Shown: positions 8,195 to 18,198, numbered from the stretch's first letter. The stretch: DNA of 64,000 nucleotides from Paraburkholderia hiiakae (GCF_904848665.1 NZ_CAJHCQ010000004.1:248001-312000); one strand, 5' to 3'. Translations and numbers: made by a program. Notes: generated from the letters alone by a model not told the origin.

Positions 8195-8583
8195 TGAACG
8201 ACGAAGAACGCTACGAAGCGGGCATGAAGGTGCGCCGCGCGGTGCTGGGCGACGCGCACGTCGATCGCTCGCTCGCCAACCGCACGGAAGTGACCGAGGA
8301 ATTCCAGAATTTCATTTCGCGCTATGCATGGGGCGAGATCTGGACGCGCGATGGCTTGCCGCGCCACACGCGCAGCTTGCTGACGATCGCGATGATGGTC
8401 GCGCTCAACCGCAGCGAGGAACTCGCGCTGCATCTGCGCGCCGCGCGTAACAATGGCGTCACGCGCGACGAAATCAAGGAAGTGCTGCTGCAAACCGCGA
8501 TCTATTGCGGCGTGCCGGCGGCGAACTCCGCGTTCCATCTCGCCGACCGCATTTTTCGCGAGCAGGACGCCGAGCAGGCCTGA
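8194..8583 (+). CDS. pcaC: 4-carboxymuconolactone decarboxylase
   Basis: Decarboxylates 4-carboxymuconolactone to 3-oxoadipate enol-lactone, the PcaD substrate. The 129-aa all-helical protein has the AhpD-like fold motifs YAWGEIWTRDGLPRHTRS and YCGVPAANSAFH, the latter with the Cys and His typical of this family. It is a separate gene here, not fused to pcaD as in some Actinobacteria. It overlaps pcaD by one base and ends the cluster, ahead of a 13-bp hairpin shared with the convergent reductase gene. Confidence 0.94.
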   Translation: MNDEERYEAGMKVRRAVLGDAHVDRSLANRTEVTEEFQNFISRYAWGEIWTRDGLPRHTRSLLTIAMMVALNRSEELALHLRAARNNGVTRDEIKEVLLQTAIYCGVPAANSAFHLADRIFREQDAEQA

Positions 8584-8592
8584 TCGTGTGGC

Positions 8593-8626
8593 GACTGAAC
8601 GCGGGCGAGCATCCCCGCGTTCAGTC
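8593..8626. terminator. Shared hairpin, pcaC and reductase 3-prime ends
   Basis: A perfect 13-bp stem (8593-8605 with 8614-8626, 8-nt loop) lies between two convergent genes; its right arm contains the stop codon of the reductase gene. No U-run on either side, so it may work as a roadblock or 3-prime stabiliser. Confidence 0.6.
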
Positions 8627-9688
8627 GAACACCGGCGACTCCACGCCGAGCACCTTGTGCAGGCGCGTGCTGGTCGTTGTGTACTGCAGATGAATTTTCT
8701 TCTCGGGAAACACATGATGCGCCGCACCGAATGCGGCGAGTGCGGCTTCGTGAAAGCCTGAGAGAATCAGCTTCTTCTTGCCCGGATACGTGTTGATATC
8801 GCCGACGGCAAAGATACCCGGCACGCTCGTTTCGAAGCGCGCCGTATCCACTGGTAGCTGTTTGCGTTCGATTTCCAGGCCCCATTGCGCGATCGGCCCG
8901 AGTTGCGGCGACAAGCCGTAAAACACGAGCAGGTAGTCGAGTTCCAGCGAGCGCGTGACGCCGTCGCCGCCCGTCACCTTGATGCGCGTGAGCTTGCCGC
9001 CTTCGTCGTCGAAGCCGCTTAGTTGGCCGACGATCGACTGCATGCGCCATTCCTCGCATAGCGCGTGCATTTTCGCGACCGTTGCCGGCGCCGCGCGATA
9101 TGCCTCACGCCGATGAAGCAGGATCACGCTCTGCGCGACGTCCACGAGTTGCAGCGCCCAGTCGAGCGCCGAATCGCCGCCGCCGCACACCACGATGTCC
9201 TTGTCGCGAAAGCTTTCGAGATCGCGTATGCGATAGAAAAGCTGTGTGTCGCGGTATCGCTCGATGCCGCTCAACTTGAGCGTGCGCGGCTGAAACGAGC
9301 CCACGCCTGCCGCGATGAACACCGTCTTCGCAAGAAACTGCGTACCCTTGCTTGTTTGCACGAAGAAGCGGCCGTCTGCGCGCGGCTCGACGATTTGCAC
9401 CTCCTGGCCGAGATGGAACGTCGCGCCGAAAGGCTCGATCTGCTTCATCAGCACATCCACGAGTTGTTGCCCGGTGCACATTAGCACCGCCGGAATGTCG
9501 TAGATCGGTTTGTCGGGGTAAAGCTCGGCGCACTGGCCACCGACCACGGGCAGCGAATCCACTACGTGCGCGTGTATTTCCATCAGACCGAGTTCGAACA
9601 CCTGGAAGAGTCCAACGGGCCCAGCGCCGATGATGAGCGCGTCGGTTTCGATGAGCTGGGGCGGGAAGTGATCGTTGCGCTCGTTCAT
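8621..9688 (-). CDS. Ferredoxin/flavodoxin-NADP+ reductase, thioredoxin-reductase type
   Basis: FAD enzyme that passes electrons between NADPH and ferredoxin or flavodoxin. The 355-aa protein has the FAD motif [10 protein letters not shown] at residues 19-28, the NADP site [13 protein letters not shown], and the C-terminal FAD block [18 protein letters not shown]. The CxxC of true thioredoxin reductase is absent, and [19 protein letters not shown] is the hallmark of the TrxR-like FNR2 class. Start at 9688 has AAGGAGA upstream. It is likely cotranscribed with the 82-aa gene 53 bp upstream. Confidence 0.9.
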   Translation of the reverse strand: MNERNDHFPPQLIETDALIIGAGPVGLFQVFELGLMEIHAHVVDSLPVVGGQCAELYPDKPIYDIPAVLMCTGQQLVDVLMKQIEPFGATFHLGQEVQIVEPRADGRFFVQTSKGTQFLAKTVFIAAGVGSFQPRTLKLSGIERYRDTQLFYRIRDLESFRDKDIVVCGGGDSALDWALQLVDVAQSVILLHRREAYRAAPATVAKMHALCEEWRMQSIVGQLSGFDDEGGKLTRIKVTGGDGVTRSLELDYLLVFYGLSPQLGPIAQWGLEIERKQLPVDTARFETSVPGIFAVGDINTYPGKKKLILSGFHEAALAAFGAAHHVFPEKKIHLQYTTTSTRLHKVLGVESPVFD

Positions 9689-9741
9689 CGGCGCGCTCTC
9701 CTTGCGAGAGGTGGATTCGGTCGGGACAATGATCAAGAGTC

Positions 9742-9990
9742 CTATTCTTCTGGCTGCACGTCGGCTACATAGCGGCGCAGACAGGCGAGCAGCGCGGCTT
9801 CCTCGGCACGGCTCGCGGCGTCGCTGGCCGAGCCCGCGTCACGCTCTTCACCAAACATGGCCGCGGGCGCGGGGATGGTATCGACCACGCGGCCGTCGCG
9901 GAACACACGGATTTGATGCGTCGCTTCCACATATTCGGCGATCCAGTGGATGCCCTCGATATGCGTGCCGATACGGACTGGCATCTTCAT
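9742..9990 (-). CDS. Hypothetical protein, 82 aa
   Basis: A small soluble protein of unknown function, first gene of a two-gene unit with the reductase. It opens [33 protein letters not shown], a beta-rich start, and ends in an acidic Ala/Glu-rich helix ([16 protein letters not shown]). The ATG at 9990 is preceded by AGGAGGGA; the frame upstream to 10053 has no support. No Cys pair or metal motif. A role tied to the reductase is inferred from linkage only. Confidence 0.6.
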   Translation of the reverse strand: MKMPVRIGTHIEGIHWIAEYVEATHQIRVFRDGRVVDTIPAPAAMFGEERDAGSASDAASRAEEAALLACLRRYVADVQPEE

Positions 9991-10162
9991 GAGATTCCCT
10001 CCTGGCGCAGCGCACGTCGGTCGATGCGCGCTCGCCGCAATCGCGTTTGCCATGGCGGATAGGGCAACGATACGCCGATGACGTGTTCCGTGCTTAAACC
10101 CGGCCCGCGCGGGTACGGCTGCTCAATACGACTGCTTGCGTATGGCCGGCATCCAACGGCCG

Positions 10163-10195
10163 GAAAAAGAAAAGGCGGCCCGAACCCGGGCCGCC
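10163..10195 (-). terminator. Rho-independent terminator of the aminotransferase gene
   Basis: A perfect 9-bp GC stem (10174-10182 with 10187-10195, loop AACC). On the minus strand it is followed by TTTTCTTTTT, about 55 bases after the aminotransferase stop. Confidence 0.9.
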
Positions 10196-10251
10196 TGGAC
10201 GGCGTATTACCAAATGAAAGCAGGCGCGAGCGAGAACTCGCGCTTTGCGTG

Positions 10252-11580
10252 TTACTGCACCGTGGCGAGCACGTCGCGCACCGTGCCGAACAGGCGCGCG
10301 ATTTCCTCTTCGGTCACGATGAGCGGCGGCGAGAACGCGAGAATGTCGCCCGTGAAGCGGATCAGCACGCCTGCCTCGAAGCACTTCACGAAAACCTCGT
10401 AAGCGCGCGCGCCCGGCGCGCCGTCGCGCGAATCGAGTTCGACGCCGGCAACGAGGCCGAGGTTGCGCACGTCCTTCACGTGCTTCTCGCCGCGCAGCGC
10501 ATGCACTGCGGCCTCGAACTTCGGCGCGAGTGCGTCGGCGCGCTCGAACAGGCCCTCACGGCGATACAGGTCCTGCGTCGCGATCGCGGCTGCGGCGGCG
10601 AGCGGGTGCGCCGAATACGTGTAGCCGTGGAACAGCTCGATTGCGCCTTGCGCGCCGCTGTTCACGATCGTGTCGTGAACCGTGCGGCTCGCGGCCACGC
10701 CGCCCATCGGCACGGCGGCGTTGTTGATCGCCTTGGCCATGGTGATGATGTCGGGCGTGACGCCGAAATACTCGCTGGCCGTGGCCTTGCCGAGGCGCCC
10801 GAAGCCCGTGATGACCTCGTCGAAAATCAGCAGGATGCCGTGCTTCGTGCAGATCTCGCGCAGGCGCTGCAGATAGCCTTGCGGCGGAATCAGCACGCCC
10901 GTCGAACCCGCCACAGGCTCCACGATCACGGCCGCGATGGTCGAGGCGTCGTGCAGTGCGACGATGCGCTCGAGGTCGTCGGCGAGGTGCGCGCCCCAGC
11001 CCGGCTGGCCCTTCGAGAACGCGTTGTGTTCGAGATCGTGCGTGTGCGGCAAGTGATCGACGGCCGGCAGCAACTGGCCCGAAAACGCCTTGCGATTCGG
11101 CGCGATGCCGCCCACCGAGATGCCGCCGAAGCCCACGCCGTGATAGCCGCGCTCGCGCCCGATCAGCTTGGTGCGCTGGCCTTCGCCGCGTGCGCGATGG
11201 TAAGCGAGCGCGATCTTCAGCGCGGTGTCGACCGACTCCGAGCCGGAATTCGTGAAGAACACACGGTCGAGCCCTGCCGGCATGATCTCCGCGATCTTCT
11301 GGGCTGCTTCGAACGCGAGCGGGTGGCCCATCTGGAACGTGGGAGCGAAGTCGAGCGTAGCGGCCTGCTGGGCGATCGCTGCGACAATTTCCTCGCGCCC
11401 ATGGCCCGCGTTCACACACCAGAGGCCCGCGCTGCCGTCGAGCACTTCACGGCCATCGGTCGTGCGGTAGTACATGCCCTTGGCCGATTCGAGCAGGCGC
11501 GGCGCGGCCTTGAACTGGCGGTTGGCGGTGAAGGGCATCCAGAACGACGAGAGATCGTCGATGACAGGGCGCGAAGTCAT
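10252..11580 (-). CDS. Class III omega-amino acid:pyruvate aminotransferase
   Basis: PLP enzyme that moves an amino group from an omega-amino acid or amine (for example beta-alanine) to pyruvate. The 442-aa protein has GSESVDTALKIALAYHRA (phosphate-binding region), IFDEVITGFGRLG, and the PLP-lysine block ITMAKAINNAAVPMGG around residue 285. The N-terminal FWMPFTANRQFK is typical of the beta-alanine:pyruvate group. The ATG at 11580 follows GAGGAGA. It is divergent from a MocR-type regulator, which points to direct control by it. The true substrate cannot be told from sequence. Confidence 0.9.
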   Translation of the reverse strand: MTSRPVIDDLSSFWMPFTANRQFKAAPRLLESAKGMYYRTTDGREVLDGSAGLWCVNAGHGREEIVAAIAQQAATLDFAPTFQMGHPLAFEAAQKIAEIMPAGLDRVFFTNSGSESVDTALKIALAYHRARGEGQRTKLIGRERGYHGVGFGGISVGGIAPNRKAFSGQLLPAVDHLPHTHDLEHNAFSKGQPGWGAHLADDLERIVALHDASTIAAVIVEPVAGSTGVLIPPQGYLQRLREICTKHGILLIFDEVITGFGRLGKATASEYFGVTPDIITMAKAINNAAVPMGGVAASRTVHDTIVNSGAQGAIELFHGYTYSAHPLAAAAAIATQDLYRREGLFERADALAPKFEAAVHALRGEKHVKDVRNLGLVAGVELDSRDGAPGARAYEVFVKCFEAGVLIRFTGDILAFSPPLIVTEEEIARLFGTVRDVLATVQ

Positions 11581-11650
11581 GCGTGCTTCTCCTCAGGTGG
11601 GTTTGGCTCAACTGTAGCGCCGGGGCTTGAACCGCGGCATAGACAGTCTC

Positions 11651-11700
11651 TATACTGATCTGCAAACCGTGCTGGACAATTCTCGCCAACTGTATTGGTC
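11651..11700. promoter_or_regulatory. Direct repeat, candidate MocR operator
   Basis: TATACTGATC (11651-11660) and TGTATTGGTC (11691-11700) agree at 7 of 10 positions and lie exactly 40 bp apart on the same strand, between the aminotransferase and the mocR gene. Widely spaced direct repeats are the known form of MocR/GabR sites. Confidence 0.45.
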
Positions 11701-11750
11701 GGCGCCTGAATCGTTCGGGTTTTCCCTCGCACTATACGCTTGCTTTCCCC

Positions 11751-13154
11751 ATGATCGAACTCGAACTGGAGCGCGGCCGCGGCGCAGCGACTACGCTCGT
11801 CGAGCAGCTCGTACAGGGCTTCACGCGCGCTATCGAAGCGCAATCGCTGCGCGCCGGGGCGCTGCTGCCCTCGGTGCGGCAGCTCGCGCAAACGCACGAG
11901 CTATCCACCTATACAGTGACCGAGGCGTATAACCGCCTCGTTTCGATGGGCTTCGTGGTCGCGCGGCGCGGCTCGGGCTACCGCGTGGCGCAGCGCAACG
12001 AGTCGGCACGGGCGAGCGCGACGGGGTGGCAGCCGCCCACGCTCACGGCCACGTGGCTGCTCTCCGACGTGTTCGCCGATCATTCGGTGCCGATCAAGGC
12101 AGGCTGCGGCTGGGTGCCGGGCGAGTGGATCAATGAAAGCGGCCTGCAGCACGCCCTGCGCGCCATGAGCCGGGTGCCGGCCGTGCGTCTTGGCGACTAC
12201 GGGCACCCTTACGGCTACGCGCCGCTGCGCGAGCGGATTGCGGCGCAACTGGACCGCCTGGGGCTGCCTGTCGACGTGTCGAACGTCCTGCTTACGCAGG
12301 GCGCGACGCAGGGGCTCGACCTCATCGTTCGCACGCTGCTGCGGCCCGGCGACACGGTGCTCGTGGAAGACCCCGGCTACTGCAATCTGCTGCAGATCCT
12401 CAAGCTCGCGGGGCTCACGGTCCACGGTGTGCCGCGCACGCCGGCCGGGCTCGACATCGAGGCGCTCGAGCGTCAGGTGGCCGCGCATCAGCCCAAGGCG
12501 ATCTTCGTGAACACGACGCTGCAGAATCCCACCGGCGCGACGTATGCGATGTCCAACGCGTTCCGCTTGCTGCAGATCGCCGAACGCCAGCGCATGTGGG
12601 TCGTCGAGGACGATGTGAGCCGCGAACTTGCGCCGCCTGGCGCGCCGCTGCTCGCAGCGATGGAGGGTTTGCAGCGCGTGCTGTATGTCAGCGGCTTTTC
12701 GAAGACGGTCACGCCTTCGCTGCGTTGCGGCTATGTGGTCGCCGAGCGCGATGTGCTGCGCGAGCTGGCGCGCGCGAAGATGGCGGTGGGGCTCACATCG
12801 TCGGCGACCATCGAGCGCATGGTCGACAAGGTGTTGCTCGAAGGGCGCCACGCACGGCACGTCGAACTGGTGAACGAACGGCTGAAGGCCGCGCATGCGT
12901 GCGTGGAGGAGCGGCTGGATGCGCTGGGACTCGAGATATTCCATCGGCCGCGCGCGGGGCTCTTCGTATGGGCGCGCCTTGCGATCGAACCCGAACGGGC
13001 CGGCGCGATTGCCACTGCGGCGCTGCGCGACGGCATCTGGCTCGCGCCCGGCTCCTATTTCCGGCCAGACGACGAACCGAGCGCGTGGTTTCGCTTCAAC
13101 GCGCCGTATTCGACGGACGATGCGCTGTGGCGGTTTATCGAGCGTGCGCGTTAG
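11751..13154 (+). CDS. MocR/GabR-type PLP-dependent regulator
   Basis: A 467-aa fusion of a GntR winged helix (residues 1-75, with LRAGALLPSVRQLAQTHELS and YNRLVSMGFVVARRGSGY) and a class I aminotransferase fold. The PLP lysine is in YVSGFSKTVTPSLR around residue 320, and TTLQNPTGATYAMS is the aminotransferase Asn-Pro block. In this family the aminotransferase domain senses PLP plus an amino compound and does not usually catalyse a full reaction. It is divergent from the class III aminotransferase gene, its likely target. Confidence 0.9.
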   Translation: MIELELERGRGAATTLVEQLVQGFTRAIEAQSLRAGALLPSVRQLAQTHELSTYTVTEAYNRLVSMGFVVARRGSGYRVAQRNESARASATGWQPPTLTATWLLSDVFADHSVPIKAGCGWVPGEWINESGLQHALRAMSRVPAVRLGDYGHPYGYAPLRERIAAQLDRLGLPVDVSNVLLTQGATQGLDLIVRTLLRPGDTVLVEDPGYCNLLQILKLAGLTVHGVPRTPAGLDIEALERQVAAHQPKAIFVNTTLQNPTGATYAMSNAFRLLQIAERQRMWVVEDDVSRELAPPGAPLLAAMEGLQRVLYVSGFSKTVTPSLRCGYVVAERDVLRELARAKMAVGLTSSATIERMVDKVLLEGRHARHVELVNERLKAAHACVEERLDALGLEIFHRPRAGLFVWARLAIEPERAGAIATAALRDGIWLAPGSYFRPDDEPSAWFRFNAPYSTDDALWRFIERAR

Positions 13155-13175
13155 AGCGTGCGCTATGGCTCGCGT

Positions 13176-15551
13176 TCAGAACAAACTCTGCTGCCCCGAC
13201 ATCAGCGTATCGAAATCCTCGCGCAGGAAAGGCAGAATCGCGTCCGCAACGGGCTGTAGTTGGCGGCTTACATAGAACGCGTAATCGAGCGGCGAACTCA
13301 GCGTTTCGAGCGGCTCGGGCCCGGCTGTCGTCATGACGTAGCTGATCCAGCCGCCGTTCTGATACTGGAGCGGACGGCCTTTCGCGCGATTGAACTCGTC
13401 CGCGACCCGCGCGGCCCGCACGTGCGGCGGCACGTTGCGCTGATATTCGACGAGCGGCCGGCGCAAGCGCTTGCGGTAGACGAGCTGGTCGTCCAGTTCG
13501 CCATTGAGCGTGCGCCGCACATAGTCGCGGATGTACTCCACGTAGGGCTCGCGCTGGAAAATACGCCGGTATAGCTCGCGCTGGAACTCCTGCGCGAGCG
13601 GCGTCCAGTCGGTACGCACGGTCTCGAGGCCCTTGAACACGACTTCTTCGCCGCCGTTCTTCGCGAGTGTGAGGCCGGCGTAGCGCTTTTTACTGCCTTC
13701 TTCCGCGCCGCGCACCGTGGGCATGAGAAAGCGCGAGTAATGGCGTTCGAACTGCAATTCCAGGGCGCTTTGGAGACCGAAGCGTTCTTGCAGTTCGGCC
13801 TTCCACCATGCGTTGACGTGCTCGACGAGTTGCTTGCCGGTTCGCGTGGCGTCGGCCTCGCTGTGCGCGTGTTTGAGCCAGACGAAGGTCGAGTCGGTAT
13901 CGCCGTATATCACGTCGTAGCCTTGCGACTCGATGAGCTGACGTGTTCTGCGCATGATCTCGTGCCCGCGCATCGTGATCGAAGAGGCGAGGCGCGGGTC
14001 GAAGAAACGGCAACCGGTCGAGCCGAGTACGCCGTAAAACGCGTTCATGATGATCTTGAGCGCCTGCGAAAGTGGGGCGTTGTGGTGCCGCTTCGCATTT
14101 TCGCGCTCGTCCCACACCTGGCGCACGATTTCCGGCAGACAGTGCTTCTCACGGGAAAAGCGCGCACCGAGAAAGCCGGGCACGGACGCATCGTCGCCGG
14201 GATCGCTCAGACCTTCGATGAGCCCAACGGGATCGATCAGAAACGTGCGGATGATCGAGGGGTAGAGGCTCTTGTAGTCGAGCACGAGCACCGAGTCGTA
14301 GATGCCGGGGCGCGAGTCCATGACGAAGCCGCCGGGGCTGTTTTCGCCCACCACGTCGCCGAGATTCGGGGCGACGTAGCCCAGCCTGTGCATCTTCGGC
14401 AGATACAGGTGCGTGAACGCGGCGACCGAACCGCCGCTGCGATCCACGGGTAGCCCCGTGACGGACGCGCGTTCGAGCAGAAAGGCGATCAGTTCGGTTT
14501 TCTCGAACACACGTGTGACCAGTTCGCAGTCCTTGAGGTTGTAGCGAGCCAGCGCGGGTTTGTCTTCGTCGAAGCGGCGCTGGATCTCGTCCATGCGCTG
14601 ATACGGATTGTCGATGGACTTGCCTTCACCGAGCAACGCCTGTGCGACGTATTCGAGGCTGAAGGACGGAAAGCTCCAGGTGGCCGAGCGCAGCGCCTCG
14701 ATGCCGTCGATGATGAGACGGCCCGCTGCGCCCGCGAAGAAATGATTCTCCCGCATGCCGTGCTCGCGCCACTCCATGACCTCGCCGCCGCGCCCAAGGC
14801 GCAGGGGCACGCCGGTTTGCTGGGCGTGCGCATGCAACACGCGCAAATCGAACTGCACGAGATTCCAGCCGATGATCGCGTCGGGGTCGTGCAGCGCCAT
14901 CCACGCGTTGAGGCGTTCGAGCATCTGCGCGCGGCTTTCGCAGTATTCGAAGTCGAAGTCGATCTGGCTCGCGTCGCCATTTGCGGGGCCGAGCATGTAG
15001 ACCTGGCGTTGTCCACAGCCTTCGAGCGCAATGGAATACAGCTCGCCCTGTGCGCTCGTTTCGATGTCGAGTGACACGAGTTTCAGGTGCGGGCGATAGC
15101 CGTTGGCGGGTTTCATCTCGCTGTCGAGCAGCACGCCGCTTCTGTTCGACTCAACGGCATCGCCGCGAAACAGCACAGGCGCCGTGATGAACCGCTCCAT
15201 CATGTAGCGGTCCGGCGGCTGGATATCGGCTTCGTAGACGTCCACGCCCGCTTTGGCGAGGCGTTTTGCATGCCCCGCCAGGGCGCGATATTGCGGCGAG
15301 TAGAGCCCAAGCACCGGGCGGCGCTGGAAGTCGCACAGATTGAGCGGACGCAGCTCGGCGCGCGCGTCGCCCTTTAGCGCGGCGCGGGCCGGGGCTTCCT
15401 GCGCGGCCGGCACGAATGCGACAGAGGGCTGGCGACGCAGGCGCAACTGGCGCGGCCCCGCGTCGGTCGCGAGCCAGAAGTCGACCTCGGTGTGTTCGCC
15501 CGTATCGCGCCAATGGCGGGTGAGAATAAAACCCGCTTCAAACTCAGACAA
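13176..15551 (-). CDS. polB: DNA polymerase II, family B
   Basis: Repair polymerase with proofreading. The 791-aa product (E. coli Pol II is 783 aa) has the exonuclease motif [11 protein letters not shown], polymerase motif [14 protein letters not shown], motif [12 protein letters not shown] and motif [10 protein letters not shown], all with catalytic acidic residues intact. The frame begins with TTG at 15551, with GGAG seven bases upstream; no ATG or GTG fits the N-terminus [14 protein letters not shown] found no LexA-type CTGT-N8-ACAG box upstream, although the E. coli gene is SOS-induced. It is convergent with the mocR gene (21-bp gap). Confidence 0.95.
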   Translation of the reverse strand: MSEFEAGFILTRHWRDTGEHTEVDFWLATDAGPRQLRLRRQPSVAFVPAAQEAPARAALKGDARAELRPLNLCDFQRRPVLGLYSPQYRALAGHAKRLAKAGVDVYEADIQPPDRYMMERFITAPVLFRGDAVESNRSGVLLDSEMKPANGYRPHLKLVSLDIETSAQGELYSIALEGCGQRQVYMLGPANGDASQIDFDFEYCESRAQMLERLNAWMALHDPDAIIGWNLVQFDLRVLHAHAQQTGVPLRLGRGGEVMEWREHGMRENHFFAGAAGRLIIDGIEALRSATWSFPSFSLEYVAQALLGEGKSIDNPYQRMDEIQRRFDEDKPALARYNLKDCELVTRVFEKTELIAFLLERASVTGLPVDRSGGSVAAFTHLYLPKMHRLGYVAPNLGDVVGENSPGGFVMDSRPGIYDSVLVLDYKSLYPSIIRTFLIDPVGLIEGLSDPGDDASVPGFLGARFSREKHCLPEIVRQVWDERENAKRHHNAPLSQALKIIMNAFYGVLGSTGCRFFDPRLASSITMRGHEIMRRTRQLIESQGYDVIYGDTDSTFVWLKHAHSEADATRTGKQLVEHVNAWWKAELQERFGLQSALELQFERHYSRFLMPTVRGAEEGSKKRYAGLTLAKNGGEEVVFKGLETVRTDWTPLAQEFQRELYRRIFQREPYVEYIRDYVRRTLNGELDDQLVYRKRLRRPLVEYQRNVPPHVRAARVADEFNRAKGRPLQYQNGGWISYVMTTAGPEPLETLSSPLDYAFYVSRQLQPVADAILPFLREDFDTLMSGQQSLF

Positions 15552-15635
15552 AGTGTGACTCCGCCGCCCATGTTTCCCGGTTGCGATTGTAGCGGTTGAA
15601 CCGGCGTTCGAACCGAAGCAAGGCGGCGCGTCGTT

Positions 15636-16253
15636 TTAGCGCTGAAGCAGGTGTGCGAACATCGGATACAGCGAAACCATCAGCGAAAGCGCCATGGCGA
15701 TGTTGAACAGACGCAGCCGCCGCGTATTCGACAGAAAACGCCGCATGCTGGTGCCGAACGCGGCCCAGACGCAGATGCAGGGCAGGCCGATCACATAGAA
15801 CAGGACGGCCATCGCCATCGTATTGGTGCCGAAGTTCGCGGAAAGGCGGATCGTGGTGGCGGCCGTGAGCACCATCATCCACGCCTTGGGATTGACCCAC
15901 TGGAACGCGATGGCTTCGTGAAAGCGCATGGGCCGGTGTTCGCCGCTCTTTACCTTGAGGTCGCCCGAGGTGCCGATCTTCCATGCGAGATACAGCAGAT
16001 ACGCAATGCTCGCGACTTCCAGCACGACATAGAGCGATGGAATGTGCCGGAACAACTGACCAAGCCCGAAACCCACCGAAAGCATGAGCACGACCACGCC
16101 CGCGCTAATGCCGAGAATGTGCGGCACCGTGCGGCGAAAACCGAAATTGACGCCGGAAGCGAGCAACATGGTGTTATTGGGGCCGGGCGTGATGGTCGTG
16201 ACCACGACGAAGAGCATGCCGGCGGGCAGCGCGCTGAGCATTTCGGGCAGCAT
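15636..16253 (-). CDS. LysE family amino acid exporter
   Basis: A 205-aa inner-membrane protein of the LysE/RhtB family that exports amino acids or related metabolites. The family start TTITPGPNNTMLLASGVNFG is present near residue 20, followed by about six hydrophobic segments and FQWVNPKAWMMVL in the middle. The ATG at 16253 has GGAG upstream; the frame open to 16547 crosses the operator region and is not used. A compound palindrome lies 55 bp upstream, so it is probably controlled by a GntR/MocR or Lrp-type protein encoded elsewhere. Confidence 0.88.
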   Translation of the reverse strand: MLPEMLSALPAGMLFVVVTTITPGPNNTMLLASGVNFGFRRTVPHILGISAGVVVLMLSVGFGLGQLFRHIPSLYVVLEVASIAYLLYLAWKIGTSGDLKVKSGEHRPMRFHEAIAFQWVNPKAWMMVLTAATTIRLSANFGTNTMAMAVLFYVIGLPCICVWAAFGTSMRRFLSNTRRLRLFNIAMALSLMVSLYPMFAHLLQR

Positions 16254-16666
16254 GGTGCGAGGGGCTCCGGAAAGAAAGGACTGATTCGACAGGAACCAGT
16301 TTATCGACTGTATGCGGTACAGTACCGATACAGTTGCGAAGACGCTGGACAGTACGGATTGCCTGCCATTAGCCGCGAGCTCGGGCGCAACGATGGAAGT
16401 GAGGGTTATCGGGCGAATGAGGCCGACCGGCTTGCATCGGAGCGGGCCGGTCGGCCGAAAGATTGCAAGCTCGTGAGGAAGCAGGAGCTCTCGCTGGTCG
16501 TGGCAAGCAAGCCTGCTGGCGCCCCCGGCGACATCCCGCCGGATCACCGAAAAATGCGCCTGCCGCTTCAGACTGCGTATCCCGGAGGGGCATGGGGCGA
16601 GGGCAACTGTAACCCGGCGGTGCCGGCGGGCGAATTAGCGGTAACGTCGTCATCCGGAGTCACGAC
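16254..16666. other. Intergenic with lysE control region
   Basis: 413 bp without a convincing gene. The first 110 bp hold the palindrome and ACAGT repeats described separately; the remainder is leader for the DUF1223 gene and shows nothing clear. Confidence 0.5.
16308..16353. promoter_or_regulatory. Compound palindrome upstream of lysE
   Basis: CGGTAC-A-GTACCG (16315-16327) is a perfect dyad nested inside CTGTAT (16308-16313) and ATACAG (16328-16333). ACAGT occurs three times, at 16319, 16330 and 16349. The density of repeats marks a strong operator for the divergent exporter. Confidence 0.55.
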
Positions 16667-17386
16667 ATGCTGCCCCGTTCTCTCATTGCCGTCTGCGCCA
16701 GTGCCGCGGCGCTGCTCGCTTCACATGTGTTTGCCGCCGCGCCGCGTCCGGTCGTCGTCGAACTGTTCACGTCCCAGGGCTGTTCGTCGTGCCCGCCCGC
16801 CGACCGCTTTCTGTCCGAGCTGGGCGACACGCGCACCGATGTGCTGCCCCTTGCATTTCACGTCACATACTGGAATGAGCTCGGATGGAAGGATCCGTTT
16901 TCGTTGGATGCCGCCGATGCGCGTCAGGCCCGGTACGCCCAGCGGTTTCACGACTTCGCGTACACGCCGGAAATGGTGATCGACGGCACGGCCGAGGCGG
17001 TGGGCTCAAATCGCATTGCGGCCAGCGCTGCCATCGATTACGCGAAGTCCACCGGTGTCGCGGCCGCTACGGTTAGCGCCACACGCGCAGGCGGCAGCGT
17101 CTCGGTGTCCATCGGCCCGGGCACCGGACGGGCGCGCGTGCTGCTGGTCGGCTACGATGCGCGTCACGTTACGGCGATCGGGCGCGGCGAGAACGCGGGC
17201 CACACACTCACTGAATCGAACGTCGTGCGTAGCCTCGCAACCATCGGCCAGTGGTCCGGCACAGCGCTGACGTTACGCGCCGACGCCGTGGCAGGCGAGC
17301 GTCTGGCGGTACTTCTCGAAGCCGATGATGGTGCAGTTGTCGGCGCCGCGCGCGTTGTCGATGCGCGTGAAGTTCCCGGGCGCTGA
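16667..17386 (+). CDS. DUF1223 secreted thioredoxin-like protein
   Basis: A 239-aa exported protein. Residues 1-24 form a signal peptide (hydrophobic ALLASHVFAAA). The mature part opens VVVELFTSQGCSSCPPADRF, a CSSC pair in a thioredoxin-like fold that defines DUF1223, followed by VTYWNELGWKDPFS and YTPEMVIDGTAEAVGSN. The Cys pair suggests a periplasmic thiol role, but no reaction is established for the family. ATG at 16667; a short G-poor leader. The gene appears monocistronic. Confidence 0.85.
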   Translation: MLPRSLIAVCASAAALLASHVFAAAPRPVVVELFTSQGCSSCPPADRFLSELGDTRTDVLPLAFHVTYWNELGWKDPFSLDAADARQARYAQRFHDFAYTPEMVIDGTAEAVGSNRIAASAAIDYAKSTGVAAATVSATRAGGSVSVSIGPGTGRARVLLVGYDARHVTAIGRGENAGHTLTESNVVRSLATIGQWSGTALTLRADAVAGERLAVLLEADDGAVVGAARVVDAREVPGR

Positions 17387-17602
17387 GCGGTTAACTGTTG
17401 CAACGAACTCAACGCAGGTATGCGTATGACTCGCAGGTTTCACAGTGAAGGACCATTCCGGCTCGTTTCTGACTGAAACTATATAAAGGCATGTGTTGCC
17501 GACAGGGTCTTTACGAGCGCTTGGTGGCGCTTAAGCTGATGCATACGGCATGACAGTCGGTGAGCGTCTGCCAGCCAGACGCTCATGCAAGAAACTACGG
17601 CA

Positions 17603-17752
17603 TTACATAACAGAAATAACTGTGCCGTTAACGCCATACATCGACAGCGCTTGTTCCCGAGCTTCACTCGGGCTATTTGCCAGAATGTTCACAACCATCT
17701 TGCTACTCGGGTTGTTTCGGTCCCTCAACACGGTCACTTTGTAATTGGTCAT
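17603..17752 (-). CDS. Small hypothetical protein, 49 aa
   Basis: Opens MTNYKVTVLRDRNNPSSK and ends YGVNGTVISVM; a beta-alpha-beta pattern like short DUF proteins. The start at 17752 has GGGA upstream. It lies in a lower-GC pocket (about 17390-18060) and its codon use is less GC-rich than the neighbours, which points to a transferred or relaxed segment. The longer frame to 18004 has no binding site and a less protein-like N-terminus. No function can be given. Confidence 0.4.
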   Translation of the reverse strand: MTNYKVTVLRDRNNPSSKMVVNILANSPSEAREQALSMYGVNGTVISVM

Positions 17753-18198
17753 CGTGAATTCCCAAAAAAGAAACATGATTTGTTCATGCCTGTCCAATAA
17801 CGACCAAAACGGGAAGACCTTGAGTGGCTTCAACTTTCTAACAGGGATCCTGCAATTGGCCTCAGGGGACTGAGTCGCGGGCCCGTATTCAGCATAAATG
17901 TTGGCAAACCATGCATCTGTATTCTGCTGCCGACGAAGACGGTTGATTTGTCGAAAAGAGACATAGGATGGAGCTGACGAAATGGTGAACGCGCGTTTTT
18001 CCACTCAACGAGCGTTCCCGTGTAAAACCGGCTAGTCTTTATCCGTGCGCGCAAGTTTTGAATCCTGGTGCGTCATCAGGTCTCCATCGAGATCGTGCGG
18101 ACTTTGGGAAATCGGATACGCACGATGCCTCGAGACAAGGACTGTCTTTTGAATGCTGTCACAGGATCCGCTCCGGTGACTTCAACAAGGAGACTGGC
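17753..18198. other. Lower-GC intergenic pocket
   Basis: About 450 bp with no supported gene. Base composition is lower in GC than the flanks. It ends with AAGGAGA, the binding site of the lipoprotein gene at 18199. Confidence 0.4.

Noticed and set aside
10078..11658. A 526-aa plus-strand open frame
   Set aside because: It lies antisense to the well-supported aminotransferase gene, has no family motif, and its composition (Arg, His, Glu) is that of a shadow frame in GC-rich DNA.
15552..15635. LexA box for polB
   Set aside because: No CTGT-N8-ACAG sequence is found in the upstream region, so SOS control is not supported here.
17387..18198. tRNA or integrase attachment site in the lower-GC pocket
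   Set aside because: No cloverleaf, CCA end or integrase gene is visible.
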